DNA of 64,000 nt from Arthrobacter sp. zg-Y820 (GCF_030142155.1 NZ_CP126247.1:62001-126000), one strand, 5' to 3'; shown: positions 36,966 through 46,358, counted from the stretch's first letter. The notes: generated by a model from the letters alone, not told the origin. Numbers and translations are program-made.

Positions 36966-38468
36966 GTGACCACATCTAACTCCGTTCCCGAAGCAGCCGA
37001 CACCTCCGAGCAGATGCGCATCCGCGCCGAGAAGCGGGCCCGCCTCATCGCCCGGGGCTCGGAAGCCTACCCGGTGGGCGTGGAGCGCACCCATTCCCTG
37101 AAAGAGGTCCGGGAGAAGTTCGGACACCTGCAGGCCGACGAAACCAGCGGCGAAACCGTCGGCGTCACCGGCCGCGTGGTCTTCATCCGCAACACCGGCA
37201 AACTCTGCTTTGCCACCCTCCAGGAGGGCAACGGCACCCGGGTGCAGGCCATGCTCAGCCTGGCCGTCGTCGGCGAAGAGTCGCTGGCGGACTGGAAGGC
37301 CCTGGTCGACCTCGGGGATCACGTTTTTGTCCGCGGCGAGGTCATCTCCTCCCGCCGGGGCGAGCTTTCCGTCATGGCGGATTCCTGGTCGATGGCCTCG
37401 AAGGCCCTGCGCCCGCTGCCCGTGCTGCACGCCGGCCTGAATGAAGAAACCCGGGTCCGGCAGCGCTACGTGGACCTGATGGTCCGCGACGAAGCACGCG
37501 AGATGGTCTACAAGCGGGCCGCGATCATCCGCGGCGTCCGGGACACCCTGCACGGCCACGGCTACGTGGAAGTGGAAACTCCCATGCTGCAGCTGGTCCA
37601 CGGCGGAGCGGCAGCCCGTCCCTTTGAGACGCACCTGAACGCCTTCGACCAGAAGATGACCCTGCGCATCGCCACCGAGCTGTACCTGAAGCGGGCGGTC
37701 GTCGGCGGGATCGAGCGGGTCTTCGAACTGGGGCGGATCTTCCGCAACGAGGGCGTGGACTCCACGCACAGCCCCGAATTCACCACGCTGGAATGCTACG
37801 AGGCGTATGCCGACCAGTTCGTCATGGCGGACCGGATCAAGGAAATCATCCTGCACTGTGCGGATCTGGTGGGCAGCCGGCAGATTGAGACCGAGGCCGG
37901 AACAATCGACCTCGACGGGGAATGGAAGTGGCTGTCCGTTTATCCCGCCCTGTCCGAGGCCGTGGGCGAGGAAATCACACCGGATACCGACGCCGAAACC
38001 CTTCGCCGCGTTGCCGAAAAGCACGAGGTCAAGGTGGATCCGAAATGGGACGCCGAGAAACTCGCAGTGGAACTGTTCGGCGAAATCGTGGAACCAACCC
38101 TTATCCAGCCGACGTTCGTCTACGATTATCCGCCCTCGGCCCAGCCGCTGGCCCGGCCGAACAGAAATGATCCGCGCCTGATTGAGGCCTGGGACCTGAT
38201 CATCGGCGGCATGGAACGAGGCACCGCGTTCTCGGAGCTCATTGATCCGGTCATTCAGCGCGAACGCCTGACCGAGCAGTCCCTCCGGGCGGCCGACGGC
38301 GATGACGAGGCCATGGCCCTTGACGAGGACTTCCTGCGTGCCCTTGAATACGGTGCACCGCCCATGGGCGGTATCGGTCTCGGAATTGACCGCCTTGTGA
38401 TGCTTTTCACGAACACGGGTATCAGGGAAACAATTTTGTTCCCCCTCCTAAAGCCGGAAATGGGTTAG
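36966..38468 (+). CDS. lysS: Lysyl-tRNA synthetase (class II)
   Basis: This 500-residue class II enzyme charges tRNA-Lys. It has an N-terminal OB-fold anticodon-binding domain (about 50-160), motif 2 FRNEGVDSTHSPEFTTLE and motif 3 GIGLGIDRLVMLF. GTG 36966 is the start; TAAACT lies 8 nt upstream, so the message may have almost no leader. A tRNA-Lys(UUU) gene is also in this window (58245). A 60-codon gene follows 3 nt after its stop. Confidence 0.96.
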   Translation: MTTSNSVPEAADTSEQMRIRAEKRARLIARGSEAYPVGVERTHSLKEVREKFGHLQADETSGETVGVTGRVVFIRNTGKLCFATLQEGNGTRVQAMLSLAVVGEESLADWKALVDLGDHVFVRGEVISSRRGELSVMADSWSMASKALRPLPVLHAGLNEETRVRQRYVDLMVRDEAREMVYKRAAIIRGVRDTLHGHGYVEVETPMLQLVHGGAAARPFETHLNAFDQKMTLRIATELYLKRAVVGGIERVFELGRIFRNEGVDSTHSPEFTTLECYEAYADQFVMADRIKEIILHCADLVGSRQIETEAGTIDLDGEWKWLSVYPALSEAVGEEITPDTDAETLRRVAEKHEVKVDPKWDAEKLAVELFGEIVEPTLIQPTFVYDYPPSAQPLARPNRNDPRLIEAWDLIIGGMERGTAFSELIDPVIQRERLTEQSLRAADGDDEAMALDEDFLRALEYGAPPMGGIGLGIDRLVMLFTNTGIRETILFPLLKPEMG

Positions 38469-38471
38469 ACC

Positions 38472-38654
38472 ATGGAATACGTTGAAGTTCTACTGCCCTC
38501 AATCTGTGTCGGAGGTCTCTTTTATTTTGCGATGAAGGCCCTGCTGAATGCGGACCGTTCAGAACGAAAAGCGCTGGCTGAAGCGGAACGTGAAGCTGAT
38601 CTGGCGGCAGATCGGGAAGCAAGTAGTTCGGCATCTGAAAAAGAAAGTAATTAA
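38472..38654 (+). CDS. Small membrane protein between lysS and lsr2
   Basis: This 60-residue protein has one predicted membrane helix (about 7-26, PSICVGGLFYFAMKALLNA) and a charged C-terminal tail rich in Glu, Ala and Ser (KALAEAEREADLAAD). The start is 3 nt after lysS, with a GGG-type site overlapping the lysS end. The neighbouring position next to lysS and lsr2 suggests a conserved small gene. Function unknown. Confidence 0.7.
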   Translation: MEYVEVLLPSICVGGLFYFAMKALLNADRSERKALAEAEREADLAADREASSSASEKESN

Positions 38655-38669
38655 ATCGCCGACTACGCT

Positions 38670-38699
38670 TTGACGGGGCATTCAAAATTGCGCCATACT
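38670..38699 (+). promoter_or_regulatory. Promoter for lsr2
   Basis: TTGACG (38670-38675), an 18-nt spacer and CATACT (38694-38699) form a good vegetative promoter about 50 nt before the lsr2 start. Confidence 0.6.
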
Positions 38700-38751
38700 C
38701 TAAGTGGTCTCATTATCGTTTTTTCCCGGTTTAACTGCTTAGGAGCCTGTC

Positions 38752-39078
38752 GTGGCGCAAAAGGTAAAAATCATTCTGGTCGATGACCTCGATGCTGGAA
38801 GTGCGGATGAGACCGTCCGGTTCGGTCTGGACGGCTCACAGTACGAGATCGATCTGTCGACCGACAATGCAAAGAATCTTCGTGCGGCCCTGAAGCCGTA
38901 CCTTGATGCCGGCCGCAAAGTGGGCGGACGCACCGGCCGCCCCCGCAGCACGGGTTCGGCACGCAACAATGAAGCGGCGCAGATCCGCGAGTGGGCCCGG
39001 AACAACGGGTACACCGTTTCGGAACGCGGACGCGTGAACAGCGAAATCATCGAAGCCTACCGGGCTGCCCAGGGCTAG
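38752..39078 (+). CDS. lsr2: Lsr2 nucleoid-associated protein
   Basis: This 108-residue H-NS-like xenogeneic silencer binds AT-rich minor grooves and bridges DNA. The N-terminal dimerisation part has KIILVDDLDA and a FGLDGSQYEIDLS segment. The C-terminal DNA-binding domain carries the AT-hook-like RGR in SERGRVNSEI. The GTG start follows AGGAG with 6-nt spacing. A hairpin follows the gene. Confidence 0.95.
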   Translation: MAQKVKIILVDDLDAGSADETVRFGLDGSQYEIDLSTDNAKNLRAALKPYLDAGRKVGGRTGRPRSTGSARNNEAAQIREWARNNGYTVSERGRVNSEIIEAYRAAQG

Positions 39079-39088
39079 AGCGGATCAT

Positions 39089-39111
39089 GGCCCCGGGGAC
39101 TTTCCGGGGCC
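39089..39111 (+). terminator. Hairpin after lsr2
   Basis: GGCCCCGG (39089-39096) pairs with CCGGGGCC (39104-39111). There is no T-tract. Confidence 0.6.
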
Positions 39112-39115
39112 TGTG

Positions 39116-39133
39116 GTCACGCCTAGGGCGAAC
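39116..39133 (+). promoter_or_regulatory. ClgR-like operator upstream of clpC
   Basis: GTCACGCCTAGGGCGAAC matches the corynebacterial ClgR box WNNWCGCYNANRGCGWWS at all but the first base. A -10-like TAGCAT lies at 39161-39166, with a weak -35, as expected for an activator-dependent promoter. The consensus is quoted from memory. Confidence 0.6.
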
Positions 39134-39196
39134 ATGCTCCTTAAGCACGCGCTGGACACGTAGCATCGAATTACGCGTTAGCTAGGAGTGTGCCTC

Positions 39197-41704
39197 ATGT
39201 TTGAAAGATTTACCGACCGTGCCCGTCGCGTTGTCGTGCTTGCCCAAGAAGAGGCTCGCATGCTCAACCACAACTACATCGGCACCGAGCACATCCTGCT
39301 CGGGCTCATTCATGAGGGTGAAGGCGTCGCAGCTAAGGCCCTGGAATCCCTGAGTATCTCACTCGGTGCCGTGCGCGAGCAGGTGCAGGAGATTATCGGC
39401 CAGGGCCAGCAGGCCCCGTCCGGCCACATCCCCTTCACCCCCCGCGCCAAGAAGGTTCTGGAGCTCTCCCTGCGGGAGGCCCTGCAGCTTGGCCACAACT
39501 ACATTGGAACCGAGCACATCCTGCTTGGCCTGATCCGTGAAGGCGAAGGCGTGGCAGCCCAGGTGCTGGTCAAGCTCGGCGCCGACCTCAACCGGGTGCG
39601 CCAGCAGGTTATCCAGCTGCTGTCCGGCTACCAGGGCAAGGAGCCCGTCAGCTCGGGCGGCCAGCAGCAGGAAGGCCAGCCCGCGGGTTCGGTCGTTCTG
39701 GACCAGTTTGGCCGCAACCTCACCCAGGCTGCACGCGAATCCAAACTGGATCCCGTCATCGGGCGCGAGCACGAAATGGAACGGGTCATGCAGGTCCTGT
39801 CCCGCCGCACCAAGAACAACCCTGTTCTGATTGGTGAGCCCGGCGTCGGCAAGACCGCAGTCGTCGAAGGGCTGGCCCAGGCCATCGTCCGCGGCGACGT
39901 GCCGGAAACCATTCGTGACAAGCAGCTCTACACCCTTGACCTCGGATCCCTCGTTGCCGGCTCCCGGTACCGCGGTGACTTTGAGGAACGCCTGAAGAAG
40001 GTGCTCAAGGAAATCCGCACCCGCGGAGACATCATCCTGTTCATCGATGAGATCCACACCCTGGTTGGTGCGGGAGCCGCGGAAGGCGCCATCGACGCGG
40101 CCTCCATCCTGAAGCCGATGCTGGCCCGCGGTGAACTGCAGACCATCGGTGCCACCACCCTGGACGAGTACCGCAAGCACATCGAGAAGGACGCCGCCCT
40201 CGAGCGCCGTTTCCAGCCGATCCAGGTCAAGGAACCTTCCGTTGCGCACTCCATCGAGATCCTGAAGGGCCTGCGGGACCGCTATGAAGCGCACCACCGC
40301 GTGTCCATCACGGATGCCGCACTGACGTCGGCCGCGACCCTGGCCGAGCGCTACATCAGTGACCGGTTCCTGCCGGACAAGGCCATTGACCTGATCGACG
40401 AAGCCGGTGCCCGGCTGCGGATCCGCCGGATGACGGCGCCGCCCGAGCTCAAGGAAATCGACGAGAAGATCTCCGCGCTCAAGCTGGAGAAGGAATCAGC
40501 CATTGATTCCCAGGACTTCGAAGGCGCCGCCTCCCTGCGGGACAAGGAGCAGAAGCTCCACGACCAGCGCGCGGAAAAGGAACGCCAGTGGAAGTCCGGC
40601 GGCCTGGATGACATCGCCGAGGTGGATGAGGAACTCATCGCCGAGGTGCTTGCCAACTCCACCGGCATTCCCGTGGTCAAGCTCAACGAAGAAGAATCCA
40701 CGCGCCTGCTCAAGATGGAAGACGAGCTGCACAAGCGCGTCATCGGTCAGGATCAGGCCATCAAGTCCATCTCGCAGGCCATGCGCCGCACGCGTGCCGG
40801 ACTCAAGGATCCGAAGCGTCCGGGTGGCTCCTTCATCTTCGCCGGCCCCACCGGTGTCGGTAAGACTGAGCTGGCCAAGGCACTGGCGGAATTCCTCTTC
40901 GGCGACGAAGAAGCCCTGATCACCCTGGACATGTCCGAATACTCCGAGAAGCACACGGTTTCCCGGCTCTTCGGTGCTCCTCCCGGGTACGTCGGCTACG
41001 AAGAAGGCGGGCAGCTGACCGAAAAGGTCCGCCGCCGTCCGTTCTCCGTGGTGCTGTTCGACGAGGTGGAAAAGGCCCACGCGGACCTGTTCAACTCGCT
41101 GCTGCAGATCCTCGAAGACGGCCGCCTGACGGACAGCCAGGGCCGGGTGGTGGACTTCAAGAACACCATCATCATCATGACCACCAACCTGGGAACCCGG
41201 GACATCTCCAAGAGCGTGTCCACCGGTTTCCAGTCCGGCACCGACACGAAGACCGGCTACGACCGGATGCGGGCCCGGGTCACGGAGGAGCTGCGCCAGC
41301 ACTTCCGCCCCGAGTTCCTCAACCGTGTTGATGACACGGTGGTCTTCCCGCAGCTCACGCAGGACGAGATCGTCCAGATCGTTGACCTGTTCCTGGAACG
41401 CCTGGGCAAGCGCCTGGCGGACAAGGGCATGACCATCGAACTGACTCCGGCCGCCAAGGTCCTGCTGGCGACCCGGGGCTACGATCCCGCCATGGGTGCC
41501 CGGCCGCTGCGCCGGACCATCCAGCGCGAAATCGAGGACCAGCTGTCCGAGAAGATCTTGTTCGGGGATCTCAAGCCCGGCGAACTGGTTTCCGTGGACG
41601 TGGAGGGCGAAGGCGACGACGCCAAGTTCACGTTTGTGGGCCACGGCGCGCCGAAGGCCCTTGAGGAAGCGCCCTCGGCAATTGAAGCCGGCGTCGGCGA
41701 CTAA
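39197..41704 (+). CDS. clpC: ATP-dependent Clp protease ATPase subunit ClpC
   Basis: This 835-residue HSP100 unfoldase feeds ClpP. It has two N-domain repeats (about 1-150, each containing [19 protein letters not shown] text), D1 with [13 protein letters not shown] (Walker A) and [10 protein letters not shown], a UVR-type coiled-coil middle segment (about 425-460) and D2 with [16 protein letters not shown], plus [15 protein letters not shown] 39197 follows AGGAG at 8-nt spacing. The ClgR-like operator upstream is consistent with Clp control in actinobacteria. A strong terminator follows. Confidence 0.97.
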   Translation: MFERFTDRARRVVVLAQEEARMLNHNYIGTEHILLGLIHEGEGVAAKALESLSISLGAVREQVQEIIGQGQQAPSGHIPFTPRAKKVLELSLREALQLGHNYIGTEHILLGLIREGEGVAAQVLVKLGADLNRVRQQVIQLLSGYQGKEPVSSGGQQQEGQPAGSVVLDQFGRNLTQAARESKLDPVIGREHEMERVMQVLSRRTKNNPVLIGEPGVGKTAVVEGLAQAIVRGDVPETIRDKQLYTLDLGSLVAGSRYRGDFEERLKKVLKEIRTRGDIILFIDEIHTLVGAGAAEGAIDAASILKPMLARGELQTIGATTLDEYRKHIEKDAALERRFQPIQVKEPSVAHSIEILKGLRDRYEAHHRVSITDAALTSAATLAERYISDRFLPDKAIDLIDEAGARLRIRRMTAPPELKEIDEKISALKLEKESAIDSQDFEGAASLRDKEQKLHDQRAEKERQWKSGGLDDIAEVDEELIAEVLANSTGIPVVKLNEEESTRLLKMEDELHKRVIGQDQAIKSISQAMRRTRAGLKDPKRPGGSFIFAGPTGVGKTELAKALAEFLFGDEEALITLDMSEYSEKHTVSRLFGAPPGYVGYEEGGQLTEKVRRRPFSVVLFDEVEKAHADLFNSLLQILEDGRLTDSQGRVVDFKNTIIIMTTNLGTRDISKSVSTGFQSGTDTKTGYDRMRARVTEELRQHFRPEFLNRVDDTVVFPQLTQDEIVQIVDLFLERLGKRLADKGMTIELTPAAKVLLATRGYDPAMGARPLRRTIQREIEDQLSEKILFGDLKPGELVSVDVEGEGDDAKFTFVGHGAPKALEEAPSAIEAGVGD

Positions 41705-41739
41705 CAGCCGAGCTGCCGGCCAACGGCACCCGATATGAG

Positions 41740-41774
41740 AAGGACCCGGTGGCATCCGCCCGCCGGGTCCTTTT
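41740..41774 (+). terminator. Terminator after clpC
   Basis: AAGGACCCGG (41740-41749) pairs with CCGGGTCCTT (41763-41772), followed by TT. Confidence 0.85.
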
Positions 41775-41839
41775 CATGTGCCGTGCGGGAAGCATGCGGA
41801 TCCCCGGCGCCCGCTTTACGCAGTGGCCCCGGGCGGTCC

Positions 41840-41845
41840 TAGACT
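41840..41845 (+). promoter_or_regulatory. -10 box of leaderless argA promoter
   Basis: TAGACT ends 6 nt before GTG 41852. A possible -35, TTTACG, lies at 41815-41820 with a 19-nt spacer. Confidence 0.6.
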
Positions 41846-41851
41846 GAACCG

Positions 41852-42367
41852 GTGACTTCTCCCTTGACCATCACTGTCCGCCGCGCCCGCACCTCCGACG
41901 TTCCCCGCATCCGGGCCCTCGTGGCACCGCTGGCGGACGAGCGGATCCTGGTGGCCAAGGAAGCCGTGGCCTACTACGAGGGGCTGCAGGAGTTTCGGAT
42001 CGCTGAAGGGCCCGACGGCGAGGTGGTCGGGTGCGGGGCGCTGCACGTGATGTGGGAAGACCTGGCGGAAGTCCGGACCCTGGCCGCTGACAGCAGCTGG
42101 CGCGGCCGCGGCGTCGGCCATATCCTGCTCGAGGCGCTGCTCGCCGAAGCCGCCGAGATCGGTGTCCGGCGCGTTTTTTGCCTGACCTTCGAGGTGGAGT
42201 TTTTCCGGCGCCACGGATTCGAGGTGATGGCCAACCAGTCGGCGGTGGATCCCGAGGTCTATTCGGAGCTGCTGCGCTCCCACGACGAAGGAGTGGCCGA
42301 GTTCCTGGATTTGGCCCGGGTCAAGCCCAATACCCTGGGCAATACCCGCATGATCCGTTCCCTGTAG
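41852..42367 (+). CDS. argA: Short N-acetylglutamate synthase (GNAT)
   Basis: This 171-residue GNAT acetyltransferase resembles the compact ArgA of M. tuberculosis (Rv2747 type), which makes N-acetylglutamate for arginine synthesis. There is no amino-acid-kinase domain. The acetyl-CoA loop is SSWRGRGVGHILLEALL. FLDLARVKPNTLGNTRM at the C-terminus is characteristic of the family. Leaderless GTG start. It is isolated between clpC and csbD. Confidence 0.85.
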   Translation: MTSPLTITVRRARTSDVPRIRALVAPLADERILVAKEAVAYYEGLQEFRIAEGPDGEVVGCGALHVMWEDLAEVRTLAADSSWRGRGVGHILLEALLAEAAEIGVRRVFCLTFEVEFFRRHGFEVMANQSAVDPEVYSELLRSHDEGVAEFLDLARVKPNTLGNTRMIRSL

Positions 42368-42389
42368 CCGCATCTTTCCGGGGGCGCCG

Positions 42390-42403
42390 CTGTTCGCGAA
42401 CAG
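42390..42403. promoter_or_regulatory. Perfect 14-bp palindrome upstream of csbD
   Basis: CTGTTCGCGAACAG is its own complement and lies 137 nt before the csbD start. It could be an operator or part of the argA 3' end. No regulator is known. Confidence 0.35.
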
Positions 42404-42540
42404 AGTAACCGGACGATATTGCTGGCATTTCGCCGCCACAAATGGATACGCTCAGGGTACTTAGCATCACCAACGGCCCGAAGAATGAGTGACAGTTTAT
42501 GCTGCCGCACCGGGCCACGATCAGAAAGCGGGATCCACTT

Positions 42541-42717
42541 ATGGGCGCAGATGACAAGGTGCAGAATTCAGCCGAGAAGCTGGGCGGCAAGGTAAAGGAA
42601 GGCCTGGGAAAGGCCACCGGCAACGAAAGCATGGAAGCCGAAGGCCACGGTGACCAGGCCAAAGGCAGTGCCAAGCAGGCCGGCGAAAACATCAAGGACG
42701 CTTTCAAGGGCAAGTAG
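42541..42717 (+). CDS. CsbD-family stress protein
   Basis: This 58-residue CsbD/UPF0337 protein is hydrophilic and helical, with the family start MGADDKVQNSAEKLGGKVKE and the QAKGSAKQAGENIKDAFKGK tail. It is often induced by general stress. The ATG is chosen by homology; an upstream open stretch from 42499 is less likely. Followed by a 12-bp terminator hairpin. Confidence 0.88.
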   Translation: MGADDKVQNSAEKLGGKVKEGLGKATGNESMEAEGHGDQAKGSAKQAGENIKDAFKGK

Positions 42718-42733
42718 GTCCTGAGAGCAGGGC

Positions 42734-42761
42734 GCGGGAGGGGTTATCCAACCCCTCCCGC
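42734..42761 (+). terminator. Terminator after csbD
   Basis: GCGGGAGGGGTT (42734-42745) pairs perfectly with AACCCCTCCCGC (42750-42761) around ATCC. Confidence 0.85.
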
Positions 42762-42933
42762 CGCTGTTTAACCAGGGGTCGGCGACGGGCTCTCCGGCGG
42801 GCTTCCCTGCCACGTCCGGCCTGTCCAGCGGGCACATGCCGGAGTAGGGTCTTGAGCAACTCAGGGTTAATTCCTGGAACCGGCAGCGGCGCCGTGCCGG
42901 CCGGGACGCCTTCGCTGAAGGAGCTGCTCGAGA

Positions 42934-43932
42934 ATGAAGAAACTCATCAATGACCCGCGCCGGGTGGTTACGGAATCGCTGGCCGGCTTTGGGCTGGCAC
43001 ATCACGATCTGGTCCGGGTGCACAGCGACCCGGACTTTGTGGTGCGCAGGGAGCCGGCGAGGGACAAGGTGGCCCTGGTGTCCGGCGGAGGAAGCGGCCA
43101 CGAGCCGCTGCACAGCGGGTATGTGGGCCGCGGCATGCTGGATGCGGCGGTGCCCGGGGCGGTCTTCACCTCCCCCACCCCGGACCAGATCCTTCCCGCA
43201 ATCACCGGTACCGACACCGGAGCCGGGGTCCTGCTGATCGTCAAGAACTACACCGGCGACATCCTGAATTTTGAGACTGCCGCCGAGCTGGCCCAGGCGG
43301 AAGGCGTCAACGTCGCCACGGTGGTGGTCAACGACGACGTCGCCGTCGAAGACTCGCTGTACACCGCCGGACGGCGCGGGGTGGCCGGAACCGTGCTGCT
43401 GGAGCGCATTGCCGGCGGTGCTGCGGAGCGGGGGGACTCGCTGGAGCAGGTGGCGGCAGTGGCCGAACGGGTCAACGCCAACGTCCGGTCCATGGGAGTG
43501 GCCCTGGCGCCGTGCACCGTTCCCCACGCGGGAGAACCCAGCTTCACCCTGGCGGAGAACGAGATTGAGCTGGGCGTGGGCATCCACGGCGAACCTGGCC
43601 GGCACCGGCTGCCGATGGCGCCCGCCGACAGCATCACCGACCAGCTGCTGGACCCGGTCCTCAGCGATCTGGGCGCCGCGTCCGGGGACAAGGTCCTCCT
43701 GTTTGTGAACGGCATGGGCGGCACGCCGCTCAGCGAGCTGTACATTGTCTACCGCAGGGCCGCGGAAGTCCTGGCCGAGCGTGGCATCCGCATTCAACGG
43801 TCGCTGGTGGGCAACTACATCACCGCGCTGGACATGCAGGGCGCGTCAGTGACGGTGCTGCGGCTGGACGAGGAGCTGACCGAGCTGTGGGATTCCCCCG
43901 TGCACACGCCGGCGCTGCGCTGGGGGGTCTGA
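42934..43932 (+). CDS. dhaK: Dihydroxyacetone kinase, DhaK subunit
   Basis: This 332-residue subunit binds dihydroxyacetone covalently through His218 (in GIHGEPG), the residue number matching E. coli DhaK. The N-terminal SGGGSGHEPLHSGYVG is the other signature. With DhaL and DhaM it phosphorylates dihydroxyacetone using PTS phosphate. The ATG has GAAGGAG 10 nt upstream. TAGGGT at 42845 may be the promoter -10. Starts an operon with dhaL 3 nt later. Confidence 0.95.
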   Translation: MKKLINDPRRVVTESLAGFGLAHHDLVRVHSDPDFVVRREPARDKVALVSGGGSGHEPLHSGYVGRGMLDAAVPGAVFTSPTPDQILPAITGTDTGAGVLLIVKNYTGDILNFETAAELAQAEGVNVATVVVNDDVAVEDSLYTAGRRGVAGTVLLERIAGGAAERGDSLEQVAAVAERVNANVRSMGVALAPCTVPHAGEPSFTLAENEIELGVGIHGEPGRHRLPMAPADSITDQLLDPVLSDLGAASGDKVLLFVNGMGGTPLSELYIVYRRAAEVLAERGIRIQRSLVGNYITALDMQGASVTVLRLDEELTELWDSPVHTPALRWGV

Positions 43933-43935
43933 GGG

Positions 43936-44577
43936 ATGGCACTGGATGCGGCATGGGCCGCCAAATGGATGCGTGCCAGCGCTGCGGCCATGGCCGAGAA
44001 CCGGCAGCGGCTGATCGATCTGGACCGGGACATCGGCGACGCCGACCACGGCGAAAACATGGACCGGGGCTTTTCCGCCGTCGTGCAGAAACTGGACGCC
44101 GAAGGCACGCCGGCCACCCCCGGCGACGTCTTGAAGCTGGCAGCCATGACACTGATGTCGAAGGTCGGGGGCGCGGCAGGACCGCTGTACGGGACGGCTT
44201 TCCTGCGCGCCTCGACCGCGGCGGGCAACAGCCCGGAGCTGGACCCTGCCGCCGTCGTCGCGGTCCTCACCGCCGCCCGGGACGGCATCGTGGCGCGGGG
44301 CAAGGCGGAACCCGGAGACAAGACCATGGTGGATGCGTGGACCCCCGCAGTGGAAGCAGCGCAAACTTCAGCAGCGGCGCAGGCGAGCAGCTTGGAGGTG
44401 CTGTCCGCGGCGGCAAACGCCGCCAACGCCGGATTGGCCGGGACAGAACCGCTGATCGCCCGCAAGGGGCGGGCCAGCTACCTGGGGGAGCGCAGCGCCG
44501 GACATCTTGACCCCGGGGCGGCCTCCACGGCCCTGATCCTGCAGGCGGCGGCCAGGACAGCGGGAGAGGGCACATGA
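43936..44577 (+). CDS. dhaL: Dihydroxyacetone kinase, DhaL subunit
   Basis: This 213-residue ADP-binding subunit has the DIGDADHGENMDRGF motif (aspartates for Mg-ADP) and KVGGAAGPLYGTAFL. Its ADP is rephosphorylated by DhaM rather than exchanged for ATP. The end overlaps the dhaM start (ATGA). Confidence 0.95.
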   Translation: MALDAAWAAKWMRASAAAMAENRQRLIDLDRDIGDADHGENMDRGFSAVVQKLDAEGTPATPGDVLKLAAMTLMSKVGGAAGPLYGTAFLRASTAAGNSPELDPAAVVAVLTAARDGIVARGKAEPGDKTMVDAWTPAVEAAQTSAAAQASSLEVLSAAANAANAGLAGTEPLIARKGRASYLGERSAGHLDPGAASTALILQAAARTAGEGT

Positions 44578-45320
44578 GCGTAGGTCTGGTCATCGTTTCC
44601 CACAGCGCCAAACTGGCGGAAGGTGTCCGGGAACTGGCGGCGCAGATGGCCGGCGACGTGACGATCGCGCCGGCCGGCGGTACCGACGACGGCGGCATCG
44701 GCACCAGCCTCGACAAGATCACCGCCGCCATCGCCGTCGCTGACACCGGCGAGGGCGCGGTGCTGCTGGCCGATTTGGGCTCGGCCGTCATGACCGCCGA
44801 AATGGCAGTGGAATTTTTGGACGATGAGCAGCGCGGCCGGGTGCGGCTGGCAGACGCGCCGCTGGTGGAAGGAACCGTGGCGGCCGCCGTCGCCGCGCAG
44901 GGCGGCAGGGCACTCGCCGCGGTGGTGCAGGAGGCTGAGTCCGCCGGCGGCATCCCGGCCCGGGCACCTGCTGCAGCGGCGGGCACGGCAGCGGGCACGG
45001 CGGCCGGGGGAGGTGCCGGGGAGCCGGAGGAGGAAGCGGATGGTTTCGACCCCGACGACGACGGTGTGCACACCGGATCGTGGGAGATCATCAACCGGGC
45101 CGGCCTGCATGCCCGTCCGGCAGCCGCCGTCGCCCAGGCGATGTCCGACCTGGATGCTGAGGTGCGCATCAACGGCGTGGACGCGAAATCGGTGATGATG
45201 CTGATGTCCCTGGGCCTCGGTCCGGGACAGACCCTCACCGTGGCAGCCCGCGGCCCCGATGCCGCCCGGGCAGTGGACATCATGGCGCTGGAGGTGCGGA
45301 ACGGTTTCGGAGAGATCTAG
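44574..45320 (+). CDS. dhaM: DhaM phosphotransferase (EIIA + HPr domains)
   Basis: This 248-residue protein carries a mannose-type EIIA domain (His10 in VSHSAKLA) joined by an Ala/Gly/Glu-rich linker (about 125-165) to an HPr-like domain with His179 in AGLHARPAAAV. No EI-like domain follows, so it must be phosphorylated by the cell's general EI. It passes phosphate to DhaL-ADP. Only 15 nt separate it from convergent mutY. Confidence 0.92.
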   Translation: MSVGLVIVSHSAKLAEGVRELAAQMAGDVTIAPAGGTDDGGIGTSLDKITAAIAVADTGEGAVLLADLGSAVMTAEMAVEFLDDEQRGRVRLADAPLVEGTVAAAVAAQGGRALAAVVQEAESAGGIPARAPAAAAGTAAGTAAGGGAGEPEEEADGFDPDDDGVHTGSWEIINRAGLHARPAAAVAQAMSDLDAEVRINGVDAKSVMMLMSLGLGPGQTLTVAARGPDAARAVDIMALEVRNGFGEI

Positions 45321-45335
45321 CGTTCCCGGCGAGAG

Positions 45336-46283
45336 TCAGGCCGGCAACTGCAGGCCGCTCTCGGTCTCCTCGGCCAGCCGGTCCGTCAGGAGCCCGGCCA
45401 GCGCCCGCTCGAGCTGCTCGGCAGGAGCGTTGAGCGCGTGCAGCGCCGCCAGCGGGGCGAGCTCGGGATCAGCCTCCGGCGCCACGAGGTCCACCGGACC
45501 CAGCAGCAGCGTCCGGAGCACCGGGCCTCTTGCCTGCCGCAGCACGGCCATGACGGCGCCGCGGACCTGGCGGTCGGTGCCGGCCCAGGACTGGCCCTTG
45601 GGGATGTAGTCCGGGGCAGGTTTTCCGGCCGCCACCCACGCGCAGTGCCGGAGCACCGGACAGACCTCGCATTTGGGGCTGCGGGCGGTGCACACCAGGG
45701 CGCCGAGTTCCATGACCGAGGCGTTCCAGGCGACGGAAGCGGCGTCGTCGTCGGGCAGCAGGGTAACGGCCAGGCGCATTTCCGCGGCGTTCAGCGCCGG
45801 CGCGGGCAGGGCCTTGCCGCCGACGGCGCGGGCATGGACCCGGCGGATGTTGGTGTCCACCACCGTTTCCCGGCGGCTGAAGGCAAAGGACGCGACTGCC
45901 GCAGCGGTGTAGGTTCCCACGCCCGGCAGGGTCAGGAGCTCGGCGGAGGTTTCCGGAACGCGGCCGCCGAAATCGGCGGTCATGGCCGTGGCCGCTGCGT
46001 GCAGGCGAAGGGCGCGGCGGGGATAGCCGAGCCGCCCCCAGGCGCGCACTGCTTCCCCGCTGGGTTCGGCAGCCAACGCGGCAGGAGTGGGCCAGCGCGC
46101 CATCCACTGCTCCCACACCGGCAGCACGCGGACCACGGGGGTTTGCTGGAGCATGATTTCACTGACGAAGATTCCCCACGGGCTGCAGCCGGCCTCCCGC
46201 CACGGAAGGTCGCGCGCATTGGCGGTGAACCAACTGATGATCTCCGTATGCAGCTGCGGCGCCTGCTGCGGACCCGGTCCCAT
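45336..46283 (-). CDS. mutY: A/G-specific adenine glycosylase
   Basis: This 315-residue HhH-GPD base-excision glycosylase removes A opposite 8-oxoG. Catalytic Glu lies in FVSEIMLQQT and the Asp in VVDTNIRRVHARA. The 4Fe-4S cluster CTARSPKCEVCPVLRHC follows C-x6-C-x2-C-x5-C. The C-terminal NUDIX-like OxoG domain is absent or very short, common in actinobacteria. ATG 46283 follows GAGGGAG; the frame is open nine codons further up. Near disA/radA, as in M. tuberculosis (Rv3589/Rv3586/Rv3585). Confidence 0.94.
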   Translation of the reverse strand: MGPGPQQAPQLHTEIISWFTANARDLPWREAGCSPWGIFVSEIMLQQTPVVRVLPVWEQWMARWPTPAALAAEPSGEAVRAWGRLGYPRRALRLHAAATAMTADFGGRVPETSAELLTLPGVGTYTAAAVASFAFSRRETVVDTNIRRVHARAVGGKALPAPALNAAEMRLAVTLLPDDDAASVAWNASVMELGALVCTARSPKCEVCPVLRHCAWVAAGKPAPDYIPKGQSWAGTDRQVRGAVMAVLRQARGPVLRTLLLGPVDLVAPEADPELAPLAALHALNAPAEQLERALAGLLTDRLAEETESGLQLPA

Positions 46284-46358
46284 GCAATCTCCCTCGGTTA
46301 TGACCAGCAATACTCTACTGACCGGCGTGGTGCGGCAGGTAATCCGGACCCGTATACC

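Noticed and set aside
42440..42541. Sigma-B-type promoter for csbD
   Set aside because: GGGTAC is present but no GTTT-like upstream element is found at the expected distance.
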